DNA from: Corynebacterium matruchotii
GTDB lineage: Bacteria > Actinomycetota > Actinomycetes > Mycobacteriales > Mycobacteriaceae
Assembly (NCBI RefSeq): GCF_011612265.2
Contig: NZ_CP050134.2
Coordinates: 2,542,001-2,606,000 of the forward strand
Length of the DNA: 64,000 nucleotides
Reading direction: 5' to 3'
In this document: in pieces, positions 36,274-45,647 of the stretch
Numbering within the stretch: position 1 is the first letter of the stretch
Layout of the letters: every line of letters begins with the position of its first letter
Notes under the pieces: generated by a model
Seen by the model: only the letters and a program-made list of their open reading frames with translations
Database searches by the model: none
Told to the model about the DNA's origin: nothing
Made by a program: the position numbers and the translations under genes

Positions 36274-36720
36274 TTATTGCCTCGGGGCGTAGAACTCCCG
36301 GTAGCTATTGAGCAGAATCGCAAACTCGTTCGTTTGATATCCGGGCGGGACACATAGACATTCCTCGGGGCGCGCCTCAGCACTCAAACCAATGCACGGC
36401 ACGCCACCATCGTCGACCACCACGAGTTCCCCAATGGTATCCCAGGGAATAATATCCACCTTTTTAGCGGGATAGCTCACCCGTAACCCCTGCTCATCTA
36501 GGGTAAGTCGGCGGGGCTGTCGGAAAAACGTCATCAAGAATATGCCAGCGGCCGCGCACCCCGCGACCAAGGACGCGAGCGCAAACACCATGTCTTTGCG
36601 ATACAGGGAAACCGCTTGATACACCCCCACCAACAAGAGGATGATTCCCACTATAATCTCAATCTTTGCAAATCTTTGTTCGAAAAGAAATTCTCGGGGC
36701 GGATAGTCTGTAGCATCCAT
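36274..36720 (-). CDS. membrane protein with PH-like domain
   Basis: A 148-residue protein with two membrane segments (about residues 22-40 and 45-66) followed by a beta-rich domain (RRLTLDEQGLRVSYPAKKVDIIPWDTIGE) that resembles a bacterial PH-like domain. It ends FAILLNSYREFYA, as does its upstream neighbour (AKLLNSYRSHY), so the two are paralogues. Unknown function. Confidence 0.65.
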   Translation of the reverse strand: MDATDYPPREFLFEQRFAKIEIIVGIILLLVGVYQAVSLYRKDMVFALASLVAGCAAAGIFLMTFFRQPRRLTLDEQGLRVSYPAKKVDIIPWDTIGELVVVDDGGVPCIGLSAEARPEECLCVPPGYQTNEFAILLNSYREFYAPRQ

Positions 36721-36748
36721 GAGCGCGCCTTTCTGCCATACAGCCTAC

Positions 36749-37315
36749 TTATAATGCTACATGCCCCACGGAGTAATGAGACCGATAGCTATTGAGCAGT
36801 TTTGCTAACTGTACTACCCGGAATTCCTGGGTGTGCGATAGTCGGCGAGTAAGGTATACCTGCGAAGTATCCCCAGGCATGACGGTTCGATAGTCAAATT
36901 CCACCATGCGTCCGGTCAGGGTCCACACGACCCGAAACTCTGATACTTCACCCCACTTAATAAAGAACCCCTCATTGGCTTTGGTCCGCACATTTACGCC
37001 CGTGTTGCCAATAATAAGCGAACCAGTGTTAGCAAATTTTGTTTTATACATGAGGACGATGACCACCCCCAGAAATGGCAGAAATACATAGGGAGTGCGC
37101 AGCACCGTCAAGGTGCGGCTCACCGAGTCAAGAATCAGCACCGACAACAGGCAAAGATAATAGGTGACAATGACCGAATTGGACTTATCAAAATAGCTCA
37201 ATCGCCGAACGGGAAACCGGGGATCCTCGGGTGGGGCAAAGGCCGACTGTATAGGCGTGAGCAGCGGCACATTATGCGTGTACCGGGAGTAACTATTGAC
37301 GTCCATTATCTTCAT
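36749..37315 (-). CDS. membrane protein with PH-like domain, paralogue of 36274
   Basis: A 188-residue protein with two central membrane segments and a C-terminal beta-rich domain (GNTGVNVRTKANEGFFIKWG, then EFRVVWTLTG) ending in LAKLLNSYRSHY. It is 28 bp upstream of its paralogue on the same strand, so they are probably co-transcribed. Unknown function. Confidence 0.65.
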   Translation of the reverse strand: MKIMDVNSYSRYTHNVPLLTPIQSAFAPPEDPRFPVRRLSYFDKSNSVIVTYYLCLLSVLILDSVSRTLTVLRTPYVFLPFLGVVIVLMYKTKFANTGSLIIGNTGVNVRTKANEGFFIKWGEVSEFRVVWTLTGRMVEFDYRTVMPGDTSQVYLTRRLSHTQEFRVVQLAKLLNSYRSHYSVGHVAL

Positions 37316-38054
37316 ATTTCCAACAACCTTTCGGTCATATTTTTCCGACGAGCCCGATAAAATTACACCTATTCTAGGGTGGAATATGGAGATAATTTTG
37401 TATTGTCTTTTATCCGGCGTGTTGCAATAACTGCAAATTTACTGGCCTATTTGGAATATTAACCCCATTAATTCCCCCTTAATCAAACAAATATCTATTT
37501 TATAAGTTTTGTTTTCGCTGAAGCATAATTACTTCATATTGCCCGTTAACGTAATGGCGGCAATGACGAGAAATCCGCCGCAAAATAAATTATTTTCCTC
37601 ACCTCACCATGATGCTGTGTGGCACGCTTCGCCACACTCCACCACATTGCGTAGGTGCTGCTGCCCGGCGCGCCTGTCACCAGCGCGAACGATTGGCCGG
37701 AGCGGTTTTCCGCATTAACCCCCGACTAGGCCATCATCAATCCGGGAGAAGCTTAAAGCTGTTCCATTGCTTCCCCGCTGAAAAAGTTATGGTAGTGCTG
37801 TTTATTTATAGAGACACCAGGTATTGCTCATTTTCATTGAGGTTCGCAGAAACATCAGTCCAGCCGGCTGGGGATTTGCCGGCGGAGGCATGAGCTTCTG
37901 CATCTGGGTATATGTTGCCGTTCCTTGCAAATCAAGAACACTCCTAATCCCAGTTAGAAACGCTTTACGCCGGTACGGGCTCATGAGCATCATGGATATA
38001 ATTTATCATTTTTTCTGAAATCTATTTTCTTGAAAATTAACGCGCTGAATTTTT
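37316..38054. other. intergenic stretch without a supported gene
   Basis: About 740 bp. The left part (37316-37600) is AT-rich and probably carries the promoter of the PH-like pair. I see only short unsupported frames, no repeat of note and no RNA gene. Confidence 0.5.
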
Positions 38055-39215
38055 TCAGTCCACCTGCTCCTCTGTTGCTGCCGGCGCCGCCGGGGTTTTG
38101 ATGGTGAAGGTAAGCAGGAGCGGGATGAGCAGCATGAGGGCTGAGGTCCAGGGGATGGTGCCCGCCCCCACGGCGTCGACGACGATTTTTCCCACAGCAC
38201 CAGCCAGGGCGAAGCCCGTATAGACCGCGGAGGACAGCAGTGCGATGAGCAGGGGCGCGTTGGCTGGGTTTTCGGCGACGATTCGGGCTTGTTGCGGCAC
38301 GGTGAGCATGCCACCGAAGAAGCCGTTGCAGGCAAGAACGATCAGCATGATACCGAGGTGGACGCCCAGGTTGAAGGTGGTTTGGCTCAGGGCCAGGCCA
38401 ATGATGCTGACAAGAACCGCGAGTTGCGGGGTGTAGGCGTCGGTGAGTTTGCCGGCGGCGAAGTTACCGATGATGGTGCAGACGCCGAACGTCGTCAAGC
38501 CGATGATGAGCATGGTTCCGGTGGCGCCGGTGATGAGCCCGGTGTACACGTAGATTTGCATATTGCTGCCCACGACGAGGATTGTGGTGGCGACGATGCC
38601 GAGAACCCGCAGATCTTTGAGGGGTTGGAGCCGGTTGCGGAGGGGGATGGCCGGCAGGGTGACTGGGGGAATCCACCGGAAGACCGCGATGAGGGATGCG
38701 ACGCCAAGTACGGTGAGTGCCCACATGGTGTGGCGCCAGTTGGTTTGCCCGATGATGAGGCCGAGGGAAACGCCGAGGGCGGTTGCGGACATGAGCCCGC
38801 CCATGACGATGGCGAGGGCGCGGCCGCGTTTGTCGGCGGGGGCGAGGGCGACGGTGATGGTAGAGGCGGAGGGGGTGAGTAGGCTGGCGCCGAGGGCGGT
38901 GAGTATGCGGGCGGCCAGGGCAAGGCCGAAGGTGGGGGCGAGTGCGGTGGCGGCATTGCCGATGATGAATCCGATGAGCCCGAGTTTGAGGGCGGTGTCG
39001 CGCCGGAGGCCACCGGTGATGGCACCCAGTATGGGGGCGGCCAGGGCAAAGGTGATGCTGAAGGCGGTGACAAGTTGCCCAGCGCTGGTGGGGGAAACGT
39101 GGAGTTCTTGGGAGATTGCCGGGAGGAGGCCGGCAATCACGAATGTGTCGGTGCCGACGGCGAAGGTCACGATGGTGAGCGGGAGAAGGATCCGCAACGG
39201 CATATTGTTTGACAT
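38055..39215 (-). CDS. MFS transporter, DHA1 (AraJ/YdhP-like) exporter
   Basis: A 386-residue protein with 12 membrane segments. It begins MPLRILLPLTIVTFAVGTDTFVIAGLLPAIS, and the GTDTFVIAG(L)LP start is typical of DHA1 sugar/drug exporters. I chose ATG 39215. It is divergent from an ArsR gene with a palindrome between, so ArsR very probably regulates it. The substrate could be a metal or drug. Confidence 0.87.
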   Translation of the reverse strand: MSNNMPLRILLPLTIVTFAVGTDTFVIAGLLPAISQELHVSPTSAGQLVTAFSITFALAAPILGAITGGLRRDTALKLGLIGFIIGNAATALAPTFGLALAARILTALGASLLTPSASTITVALAPADKRGRALAIVMGGLMSATALGVSLGLIIGQTNWRHTMWALTVLGVASLIAVFRWIPPVTLPAIPLRNRLQPLKDLRVLGIVATTILVVGSNMQIYVYTGLITGATGTMLIIGLTTFGVCTIIGNFAAGKLTDAYTPQLAVLVSIIGLALSQTTFNLGVHLGIMLIVLACNGFFGGMLTVPQQARIVAENPANAPLLIALLSSAVYTGFALAGAVGKIVVDAVGAGTIPWTSALMLLIPLLLTFTIKTPAAPAATEEQVD

Positions 39216-39256
39216 GTATCCAACCATATTATGACTATCAAACAGTTGCAAGATCA

Positions 39257-39275
39257 TCCAACTATTGAGGTTGGA
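39257..39275. promoter_or_regulatory. probable ArsR operator
   Basis: TCCAAC-N7-GTTGGA, a perfect 6-bp inverted repeat between the divergent MFS and ArsR genes. A second TCCAAC half-site lies at about 39220. Confidence 0.6.
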
Positions 39276-39318
39276 CCATAACCGGCAACGCCGCAGCGTG
39301 ACGTATTACACTTGCTGT

Positions 39319-39657
39319 GTGGAACCAGCGATTCTCCCCCAGCCCGACGCCAATGATGTGCTGCTCAGCCGAATCTTGTATGTGCTTGCCGAGCCGGCCC
39401 GCCTCTATATTTTCACCCGGCTCGTCACCAACGGCACCGTAAGCTGCCTTGATATTGCAGATGAGCTCAACCTGCACAAATCGACGGTTTCCCACCATTT
39501 GAAGATTTTCCGCGAGGCCGGCCTGACCACGACCACCGTTGTGGGCCGCGACCGCAAGGTGAGTTTCCGGCGCGCCGAGCTCGATGCCCGCTTCCCAGGG
39601 CTTGTCGACGCCCTCTACGCCGGCGCCCAGCTCGAATCTCTCCGGGAGCGCCCCTGA
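39319..39657 (+). CDS. ArsR-family transcriptional regulator
   Basis: A 112-residue winged helix protein starting at GTG 39319 (VEPAILPQPD); TACACT upstream suggests a leaderless start. Core: LYVLAEPARLYIFTRLV, then SCLDIADELNLHKSTVSHHLKIFREAGL, the ArsR recognition helix. Only one Cys (before LDIADEL) lies in the DNA-binding region, so a classical metal site such as CxC is not seen. Confidence 0.87.
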   Translation: MEPAILPQPDANDVLLSRILYVLAEPARLYIFTRLVTNGTVSCLDIADELNLHKSTVSHHLKIFREAGLTTTTVVGRDRKVSFRRAELDARFPGLVDALYAGAQLESLRERP

Positions 39658-39842
39658 ATCACGGCGCATCGCACCGGTTGGAACCGTCGAAAAGCCAGGA
39701 TAGTTAGCATTAACTACGCCAACTTAGGCGAGCTTTTCCTGATTTATGTAAGGTGAATAGTAAATAGCATTGCGTGCTACCCCACATGGTGTTATTGCTG
39801 CCATCGTGGGGGCGCACACCCCATGTCACGAAGGGAAAGCTC

Positions 39843-41105
39843 ATGGCTAAAGTCCAGCGTCAGCTGCCGCATCCAACCGAACTTTTTGATCTGATTAAGT
39901 TTAAAAAGCTCGACCTCAATCTCAAGCGGGCGCGCCTCAGCGACGCCCAAACCATTGATGACCTGCGCAAGATCGCCAAGCGTCGCACCCCGGCAGCTGC
40001 CTTTGACTACACGGATGGTGCCGCCGACGACGAAATCTCGATGAATCGGGCCCGCCAGGCATTCAAGGATGTGGAGTTCCACCCCTCCATCCTCAACGAT
40101 GTCAGCAATGTGGATACCAGCTGCGAGGTGTTCGGCGGCCCGTCCGCCCTCCCGTTCGGTATCGCCCCGACGGGTTTCACCCGGCTCATGCAGACCGAGG
40201 GCGAGCTGGCCGGCGCTTCCGCCGCCGGGAAGGCCGGCATCCCATTCTGCCTGTCCACCTTGGGTACCACCTCTATTGAGGATGTGAAGGCCGCGAACCC
40301 GCACGGCCGAAACTTCTTCCAGTTGTATGTCATGCGGCAGCGGGAAATCTCCTATGGGCTGGTGAAACGCGCCGCTGAGGCCGGTTTTGACACGTTGTTC
40401 TTCACGGTGGACACCCCGATTGCGGGCGCCCGGCTGCGGGATAAGCGCAATGGTTTCTCCATTCCGCCGCAGATTTCGTTGGGTACCGTGGCGAATGCGA
40501 TTCCGCGCCCCTGGTGGTGGGTTGACTTCCTCACCACCCCCACGCTGTCGTTTGCATCGTTAAGCAGCACGGGTGGCACCGTGGGTGAGCTGCTGAACTC
40601 TGCCATGGATCCCAGCATCCAGTTCTCGGATTTGGAGGAGATTCGCTCCATGTGGCCGGGCAAGCTGGTGGTCAAGGGTGTGCAGAATGTGGAGGATTCC
40701 AAGAAGCTCGCCGACCTGGGTGTGGATGGCATTATCCTGTCCAACCATGGTGGCCGCCAGTTGGACCGGGCGCCGGTGCCGTTCTGGCTGCTCCCCGAGG
40801 TGGTTCGTGAGGTCGGTAAGGACCTGGATGTCACCATGGATACGGGCATTATGCACGGCGCCGATATTGTGGCTGCCATGGCCATGGGGGCCAAGTTCAC
40901 TTTCATTGGCCGCGCCTACCTGTATGGGCTCATGGCTGGTGGGGAGGCCGGCGTGACCCGGGCGATCGAAATCCTGGCGGAGCAGGTTCGCCGCACCATG
41001 CAGTTGTTGCAGGTAGAGACCATCGACGAGCTGTCCCCCAAGCATGTGACGCAACTGACCCGCCTGGCGCCACGCACCCAGGTCCATAACCTGGAGCACA
41101 GCTAG
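39843..41105 (+). CDS. lldD: quinone-dependent L-lactate dehydrogenase
   Basis: A 420-residue FMN alpha-hydroxy-acid dehydrogenase, the same length as C. glutamicum LldD. It has the N-terminal [26 protein letters not shown], active-site His in [13 protein letters not shown], and the FMN phosphate loop [19 protein letters not shown]. It oxidises L-lactate to pyruvate and passes electrons to menaquinone. I chose ATG 39843 behind GAAGGGAAAG. The neighbouring permease LldP is not present in this window. Confidence 0.92.
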   Translation: MAKVQRQLPHPTELFDLIKFKKLDLNLKRARLSDAQTIDDLRKIAKRRTPAAAFDYTDGAADDEISMNRARQAFKDVEFHPSILNDVSNVDTSCEVFGGPSALPFGIAPTGFTRLMQTEGELAGASAAGKAGIPFCLSTLGTTSIEDVKAANPHGRNFFQLYVMRQREISYGLVKRAAEAGFDTLFFTVDTPIAGARLRDKRNGFSIPPQISLGTVANAIPRPWWWVDFLTTPTLSFASLSSTGGTVGELLNSAMDPSIQFSDLEEIRSMWPGKLVVKGVQNVEDSKKLADLGVDGIILSNHGGRQLDRAPVPFWLLPEVVREVGKDLDVTMDTGIMHGADIVAAMAMGAKFTFIGRAYLYGLMAGGEAGVTRAIEILAEQVRRTMQLLQVETIDELSPKHVTQLTRLAPRTQVHNLEHS

Positions 41106-41118
41106 GCTTATCGACGCC

Positions 41119-41670
41119 CTACGCCCGATTCACCCCGGCTTCTTCTAGGGCTTCCCGCAGCCGGGTGCGGGCCCGATTCAGGCGGCTCTTCACCGTCTGC
41201 ACCCCCACCTGTTGGTGTTCTGCGATTTCCTGATAGTTCATTCCAGCGTATTCCCGCAGGATAATGGCCTCTTTGAATTCCGGGCTGAGGGTTTGGAGGG
41301 CTCTGCGGATGACGATGCTCGCGGTAACTTGGTCGTCGACAAGCGAATATTTGTCGGGCTCGGACATGCCGGCGTCGGCGTCGAGGGTGTCGCGGCGGGA
41401 ACGGATCACATGCAGGGCGGCGTTGGAGGCAATGCGGTACGCCCAGGTGGAGAATTTTGCGCGCGGCTCGAATTTGCCGATATTGCGCCAAATGCTCGTG
41501 AGGGCGTTTTGCAGGGCGTCCTCGGCATCATGCCGGTTCCCGGTGGTGGATAGGCACACCGCCCACATGCGCGAATGCGCCTCTTGTATGAGCTGCCTGA
41601 AGGCCCGCTGATCGCCCGCTTGTGCGAGTCGAATGAGCTCCAATTCCGTCTCACGGTCATTGGAAATCAT
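41119..41670 (-). CDS. ECF RNA polymerase sigma factor
   Basis: A 183-residue protein with region 2 (FRQLIQEAHSRMWAVCLSTT, DAEDALQNALTSIWRNIGKF) and region 4 (SPEFKEAIILREYAGMNYQE, VKSRLNRARTRLREALEE). I chose ATG 41670 (MISNDRETELEL), which lies 14 bp inside the end of the upstream acidic-protein gene, so the two are translationally coupled. No anti-sigma gene is recognisable nearby, and the acidic protein occupies the place one might expect for a regulator. It follows the Hsp70-dynamin genes on the same strand. Confidence 0.93.
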   Translation of the reverse strand: MISNDRETELELIRLAQAGDQRAFRQLIQEAHSRMWAVCLSTTGNRHDAEDALQNALTSIWRNIGKFEPRAKFSTWAYRIASNAALHVIRSRRDTLDADAGMSEPDKYSLVDDQVTASIVIRRALQTLSPEFKEAIILREYAGMNYQEIAEHQQVGVQTVKSRLNRARTRLREALEEAGVNRA

Positions 41671-42130
41671 GTCCCAGCCCTCCCAGCAAATCATCGCCCC
41701 CATCGTCAAGGTTGTCGAATGAGTGATCGAGATGGTCTAAATGGTCCAGGCCACCGAAATGGTCTGGATCGTCAAGATCATCAAGATCATGATGTAGATC
41801 ATGCGTATCGACCGCGAAGGGGTCATCGCCGTCGTGAACACTCTCCTGACCGCCATTATGTTCCTCACCTAGATTATCATCATCGTGGTCAATGGTCTGA
41901 TAAATATCCAGGTCATCATCCGATACCGCCCCCAGATCCCCAGCAGGGTTATCGAGCTCCCCTAAATCAACGTCATTGGTGGGAATATCAATGCCGGGGT
42001 CTAAAGTATTGAGGTCGAATGCCACATCAAGCATCGACCCCAACTCCGGTGGCGCTAACGCCACATCGCCGAATAAATTTTCTAATGGCGGCAGTATTGA
42101 ATCATTATTAGCATCGTTTAACTGTGTCAT
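41657..42130 (-). CDS. acidic Asp/His-rich low-complexity protein
   Basis: A 157-residue protein, preceded by the strong ribosome-binding site AAAGGAGGTGA. The N-terminal third is ordinary (SILPPLENLFGDVALAPPEL); the rest is Asp-rich and His-rich with few basic residues, ending in DHFGGLDHLDHLDH-type repeats. No signal peptide or membrane segment. It could bind divalent cations. Its 3' end overlaps the sigma factor start. No known family. A plausible role as sensor or modulator of the sigma factor is inference. Confidence 0.7.
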   Translation of the reverse strand: MTQLNDANNDSILPPLENLFGDVALAPPELGSMLDVAFDLNTLDPGIDIPTNDVDLGELDNPAGDLGAVSDDDLDIYQTIDHDDDNLGEEHNGGQESVHDGDDPFAVDTHDLHHDLDDLDDPDHFGGLDHLDHLDHSFDNLDDGGDDLLGGLGHDFQ

Positions 42131-42191
42131 GATGTCACCTCCTTTCACCGACCACGAGCCCGCGCTCGTCTACGGTGAAATGCCCTCACTC

Positions 42192-42254
42192 AAAAAAATG
42201 TTCCCGAAACTGCTACCGCTTGTGTTCTCCGCCGCAGCTTGCCGCAGTTTCGGG
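42192..42254 (-). terminator. intrinsic terminator after the Hsp70 gene
   Basis: On the minus strand, an 11-bp stem CCCGAAACTGC / GCAGTTTCGGG (42254-42244 and 42213-42203) with a 30-nt loop, followed by AACATTTTTTTG. It should end the dynamin-dynamin-Hsp70 transcript, giving the acidic protein and sigma factor their own promoter or read-through only. Confidence 0.7.
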
Positions 42255-42276
42255 AGGCTTCCCTATCAGGGTACTA

Positions 42277-44166
42277 CTAACTCATGACACCAAGGTATTT
42301 CAGATACTCGGTGATTTCGGTCTTGCTGGGCTGGCCATAGGCCTCAAAATACAGGGTGAATTTATCCTTGGGGTAGTACATGTACACGAACCCGCTGCCC
42401 GTCTTGGGGAAGGCCAAGCCCACCTCTGGTTTCGAACTGCTGGATTCCTGCAACTGTGACGTGTGGATGGTGGAATCGTCGTCAGCGCGCAGCACCTTGC
42501 CGGATTGCAGCTCGGTGTGGGCGGTTTCGGACTGGTCGCCGGGTACCCAATAAATATAGCTGGGTTTACTGTCGTCCATCTTGGGGGCATCATCATCGTT
42601 GCTGAGGCCGCACTGATAGACGGGCACGGTGAGGTGATCGTTGTATTCGTCAGCCTTGCCACCGCACCGCTGCATCACATTGAGTAGTTTTGCCGGCAAG
42701 AATTGGTTTGCAGTGCTATAGCGTTCTAGCAGCGGAATGTCCGAATCCTTCGCGGTAGTGTTCACCTGTGTGACGGTGGATTTCGTGCCCAGCATCCGGT
42801 ACGCCACCGCGCTCACGCCCAGCAGCGCTACGACCGCGACCACCGCAATGACAAGTTTTTTCTTGCCGCCCTTTTTGCTTTTCGACGGCGTGGCCGTCGA
42901 CGTTGCCGCCAGCGTTTGGGCGCCCTGCGTGGCCACCTCTCGTCCCGACGGGTCCGGCTGGGTGGGGAATTGGGTGGTGAGGTTCGGCGCCGCGGTAGCC
43001 GACGCAGTCACCGAGCTCAAGGTGCCAGGCCCCTCGCCGAAGGGATTATCTGGCCGGGTGGGTTTCGGCACCACAATGTTGCCGGTGCCCTCGGTGAACC
43101 CCAGCATTGTGGCCTCCAGGGCACCCCGAGCCACCACGGTCTTCGGGTCATCCAGGGTCATCACCACCGCGACCTCGCCCAACCGGTTTTGCACATAGGG
43201 TATCCTCGACGACCCACCGGTCATATAGATCGGGGTGCGACGATCCACCCCGGCCTGCTGCAACGCGGACTGAGTGAGCTCCACTGCCCGGTCCACCACC
43301 CCGGAAATCACCTCGTTGAACTCGTCCCGGGTGATGAGGAAATCCTGCTCCCCGTGCGGGGTGGACACTGTGATCGTCGCCGAGGACGTGTCCGACAGCA
43401 TTTCCTTGGCCTCCCTAATGGACTCGTCCAGGGAATGCATGATCGACACCTGGGAGGAGTGTAATTCATCGGCCAGGTCGGGGTCGTCCTTTTCCACCTG
43501 GTCGATCACCCACCGATACAGGAGGTTATCAATGGTGCGACCGCCCAGGCTGTTGTCGCCCTTGGCGGCAATCACCCTAAAGTCACCGGTGGGTTCCGCC
43601 CGCAGCACCGCAATGTCCAGGGTGCCGCCACCGAAGTCGAACACCGCCACATGCGACCCGGGCGGGATTTTCTGCTTGGCCGCATAGTGCATGGCTGCCG
43701 CCCGCGGCTCAGTGATGGTGCGCAACACATCCTTAGGCACCCCAATGCTGGTGGCCGCCCCCAGCAATGTGTCCACGTTATGCACAGACCAGGATTCTGG
43801 GTGGGTGATGGTGATGCTGGCCGGGGTCTGGCCGGCGTGCTGGGCGCAGCCCTTTTCTAGCACGCCCCGAAACAGGGCGGCCATGAGATCCTTCAACGGC
43901 ACATCCTTGCCGGCAAGCTGCACCAGTTCGTGGCCAATATAGCGTTTGGGGGACACCACCATGCGGGACGGGTTCCGGCGCCCCTGCGACAGGGCAGCCT
44001 CGCCATACAGCACGGAACCATCATCGTTCACATAGACCGCCGAGGGAACCAGGTTACTGCGGTGCGACAAGGGTAATGTTTCTACCGCAGCGGTCAGTGG
44101 CGCGGTGTGGGCGGCCGCCGAATTTGATGTCCCAAAATCAATGGCCAAGTGCCATGGATTATTCAT
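42277..44166 (-). CDS. membrane-bound Hsp70-family protein
   Basis: A 629-residue protein. The actin-fold ATPase spans residues 1-390 with IDFGTSNSAAAH (phosphate 1), VAVFDFGGGTLDIAVL (phosphate 2) and YMTGGSSRIPYV (adenosine). A Thr/Pro-rich linker leads to a single membrane segment (about 432-452, LVIAVVAVVALLGVSAVAYRM) and an extracytoplasmic domain of about 170 residues with a Cys pair (MQRCGG, YQCGLS). The canonical substrate-binding domain is missing, so it is not a DnaK chaperone. Such Hsp70 proteins sit beside dynamin-like genes in many actinobacteria. It lies 15 bp after the first dynamin gene. Confidence 0.9.
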   Translation of the reverse strand: MNNPWHLAIDFGTSNSAAAHTAPLTAAVETLPLSHRSNLVPSAVYVNDDGSVLYGEAALSQGRRNPSRMVVSPKRYIGHELVQLAGKDVPLKDLMAALFRGVLEKGCAQHAGQTPASITITHPESWSVHNVDTLLGAATSIGVPKDVLRTITEPRAAAMHYAAKQKIPPGSHVAVFDFGGGTLDIAVLRAEPTGDFRVIAAKGDNSLGGRTIDNLLYRWVIDQVEKDDPDLADELHSSQVSIMHSLDESIREAKEMLSDTSSATITVSTPHGEQDFLITRDEFNEVISGVVDRAVELTQSALQQAGVDRRTPIYMTGGSSRIPYVQNRLGEVAVVMTLDDPKTVVARGALEATMLGFTEGTGNIVVPKPTRPDNPFGEGPGTLSSVTASATAAPNLTTQFPTQPDPSGREVATQGAQTLAATSTATPSKSKKGGKKKLVIAVVAVVALLGVSAVAYRMLGTKSTVTQVNTTAKDSDIPLLERYSTANQFLPAKLLNVMQRCGGKADEYNDHLTVPVYQCGLSNDDDAPKMDDSKPSYIYWVPGDQSETAHTELQSGKVLRADDDSTIHTSQLQESSSSKPEVGLAFPKTGSGFVYMYYPKDKFTLYFEAYGQPSKTEITEYLKYLGVMS

Positions 44167-44181
44167 GATCTCCTCGCTCTA

Positions 44182-45627
44182 TTACCTTAATGACCGTAGC
44201 GCATGCTGGTGCGCCACAATCAACCGTTCCCGGGCCTCATCTTCAGCAGCAGATAACGGCGTCATAGCTAACATTTGCAGTTTACCGAGTTCTTCCTCAT
44301 GCTTAGCACGCACAACACCGGGATCGGCGCTGGACGTGAGGCCGGCCACCTCGGCGGGATTCGTGGCGGTGATCGCCCGTCGCAAAGCAGGTAGCAGCAC
44401 CGAATTAGGATTCGAAGCATACGTATTGCGGTAGCTACGGTACAGCAAGACGAAATGCATACCAGGCTGCGATAAAATCACTTCCTGCACCCACCGAACA
44501 TGGTTCCTCACATTGTAGTTATTGGATATATCTTCTAATGCATCCAGCATTCGCACCGCCCGCTGCAAAATCGCAAAATACACAATGTCACCCGTGAGTA
44601 GCTGGGTCAATGCCTCGATGCCGGAAACCTCCCGCATCCACTTCAATAACCCCGTTGCCCCCGACTGGTGGGCCACGCCCCGACCTGCCATAATGCCGTA
44701 CTCCCCCACTGCATCCAGCAGATCATCCCGCATCGCGGGGGTAAAACCACGCACAATCACCCCCGGATCATCGACCTCAATAAAGTCCAGCACCTGGTCC
44801 CGATCCAACATGACTAACGACCCCAGGTTCCGCGCCAGGGTTTCCGTGACCCGCCCCACCGACGCCGACTCCGCCAATAGCCCCGATAGGGGTAATACGG
44901 TTTCGACGACCGATTGCAATTGCTCCGCAATCTTATATGCGTGCTCCCCGGCAAAAATAATGGGGTCAACCTGACCAAACGCCCCGGCACCAAACGAGTC
45001 CGCGCGGGAGAGCACTCCCACCGTGGTGAGCGGGGTCATACCCAACTGGGATAGAAACGTGCGCTCATCGTCCCGCGGCGCCGAATCCGACAAGAACACC
45101 ACACAGTCCGCCCACGAGCTGGCCCGGCGCGTGTCTTGGCCGCCATCCACGAGCATGCGGCGGGTGCGTTCCTCGTTTTCGACGGTGAGGGTGGCGGTGC
45201 CGGGGGTGTCGATGAGGGAGAGTTGCCGCAGGCTCACATTGGGTAAATATTGGCGGACGTAATCAATTTCGTCGAGGGGTCGGGGGAGTTTTTGCAGCGG
45301 CCCATTGCCGAGGGGTTCCCTGATGGATTCCCCGTCGAGGCCGATGATTTCGGCGCGGGCGGGTGCCCCATCGAGGTACATGCTGACGACGAGCGTGCAT
45401 TCGAGGGAGTCGGTGGCAGCGATACGGTGTTGGGTGAGTGCGTTGACCAGGGTGGATTTCCCGGATTTGAGCCTGCCAACGATGGCGACCCGGGGTGGCC
45501 GGGTGACCATTTCCCTGAGTTCTTTGGCGGGTTCCACAAGCTCCGGTCCGCCTTGTTCCAGGGCGTCGATGGCTTGCCTGAGGAGGATTGTGAGGTCGCT
45601 GATTGCTTGTTTGTGATAAGGGTTCAT
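44182..45627 (-). CDS. dynamin-like GTPase (IniC-like)
   Basis: A 481-residue protein. G1 motif VGRLKSGKST (residues 50-59), G3 LIDTPGTATLT, and G4-like LSRADS. The C-terminal two thirds are helical. Length and motifs fit the smaller member (IniC) of the mycobacterial IniA/IniC dynamin-like pair, which act in membrane remodelling under cell-wall drug stress. It starts 20 bp after the larger dynamin gene, and the Hsp70 gene follows after 15 bp. Confidence 0.85.
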   Translation of the reverse strand: MNPYHKQAISDLTILLRQAIDALEQGGPELVEPAKELREMVTRPPRVAIVGRLKSGKSTLVNALTQHRIAATDSLECTLVVSMYLDGAPARAEIIGLDGESIREPLGNGPLQKLPRPLDEIDYVRQYLPNVSLRQLSLIDTPGTATLTVENEERTRRMLVDGGQDTRRASSWADCVVFLSDSAPRDDERTFLSQLGMTPLTTVGVLSRADSFGAGAFGQVDPIIFAGEHAYKIAEQLQSVVETVLPLSGLLAESASVGRVTETLARNLGSLVMLDRDQVLDFIEVDDPGVIVRGFTPAMRDDLLDAVGEYGIMAGRGVAHQSGATGLLKWMREVSGIEALTQLLTGDIVYFAILQRAVRMLDALEDISNNYNVRNHVRWVQEVILSQPGMHFVLLYRSYRNTYASNPNSVLLPALRRAITATNPAEVAGLTSSADPGVVRAKHEEELGKLQMLAMTPLSAAEDEARERLIVAHQHALRSLR

Positions 45628-45647
45628 GATGAATGTGGGGGTGCTGG

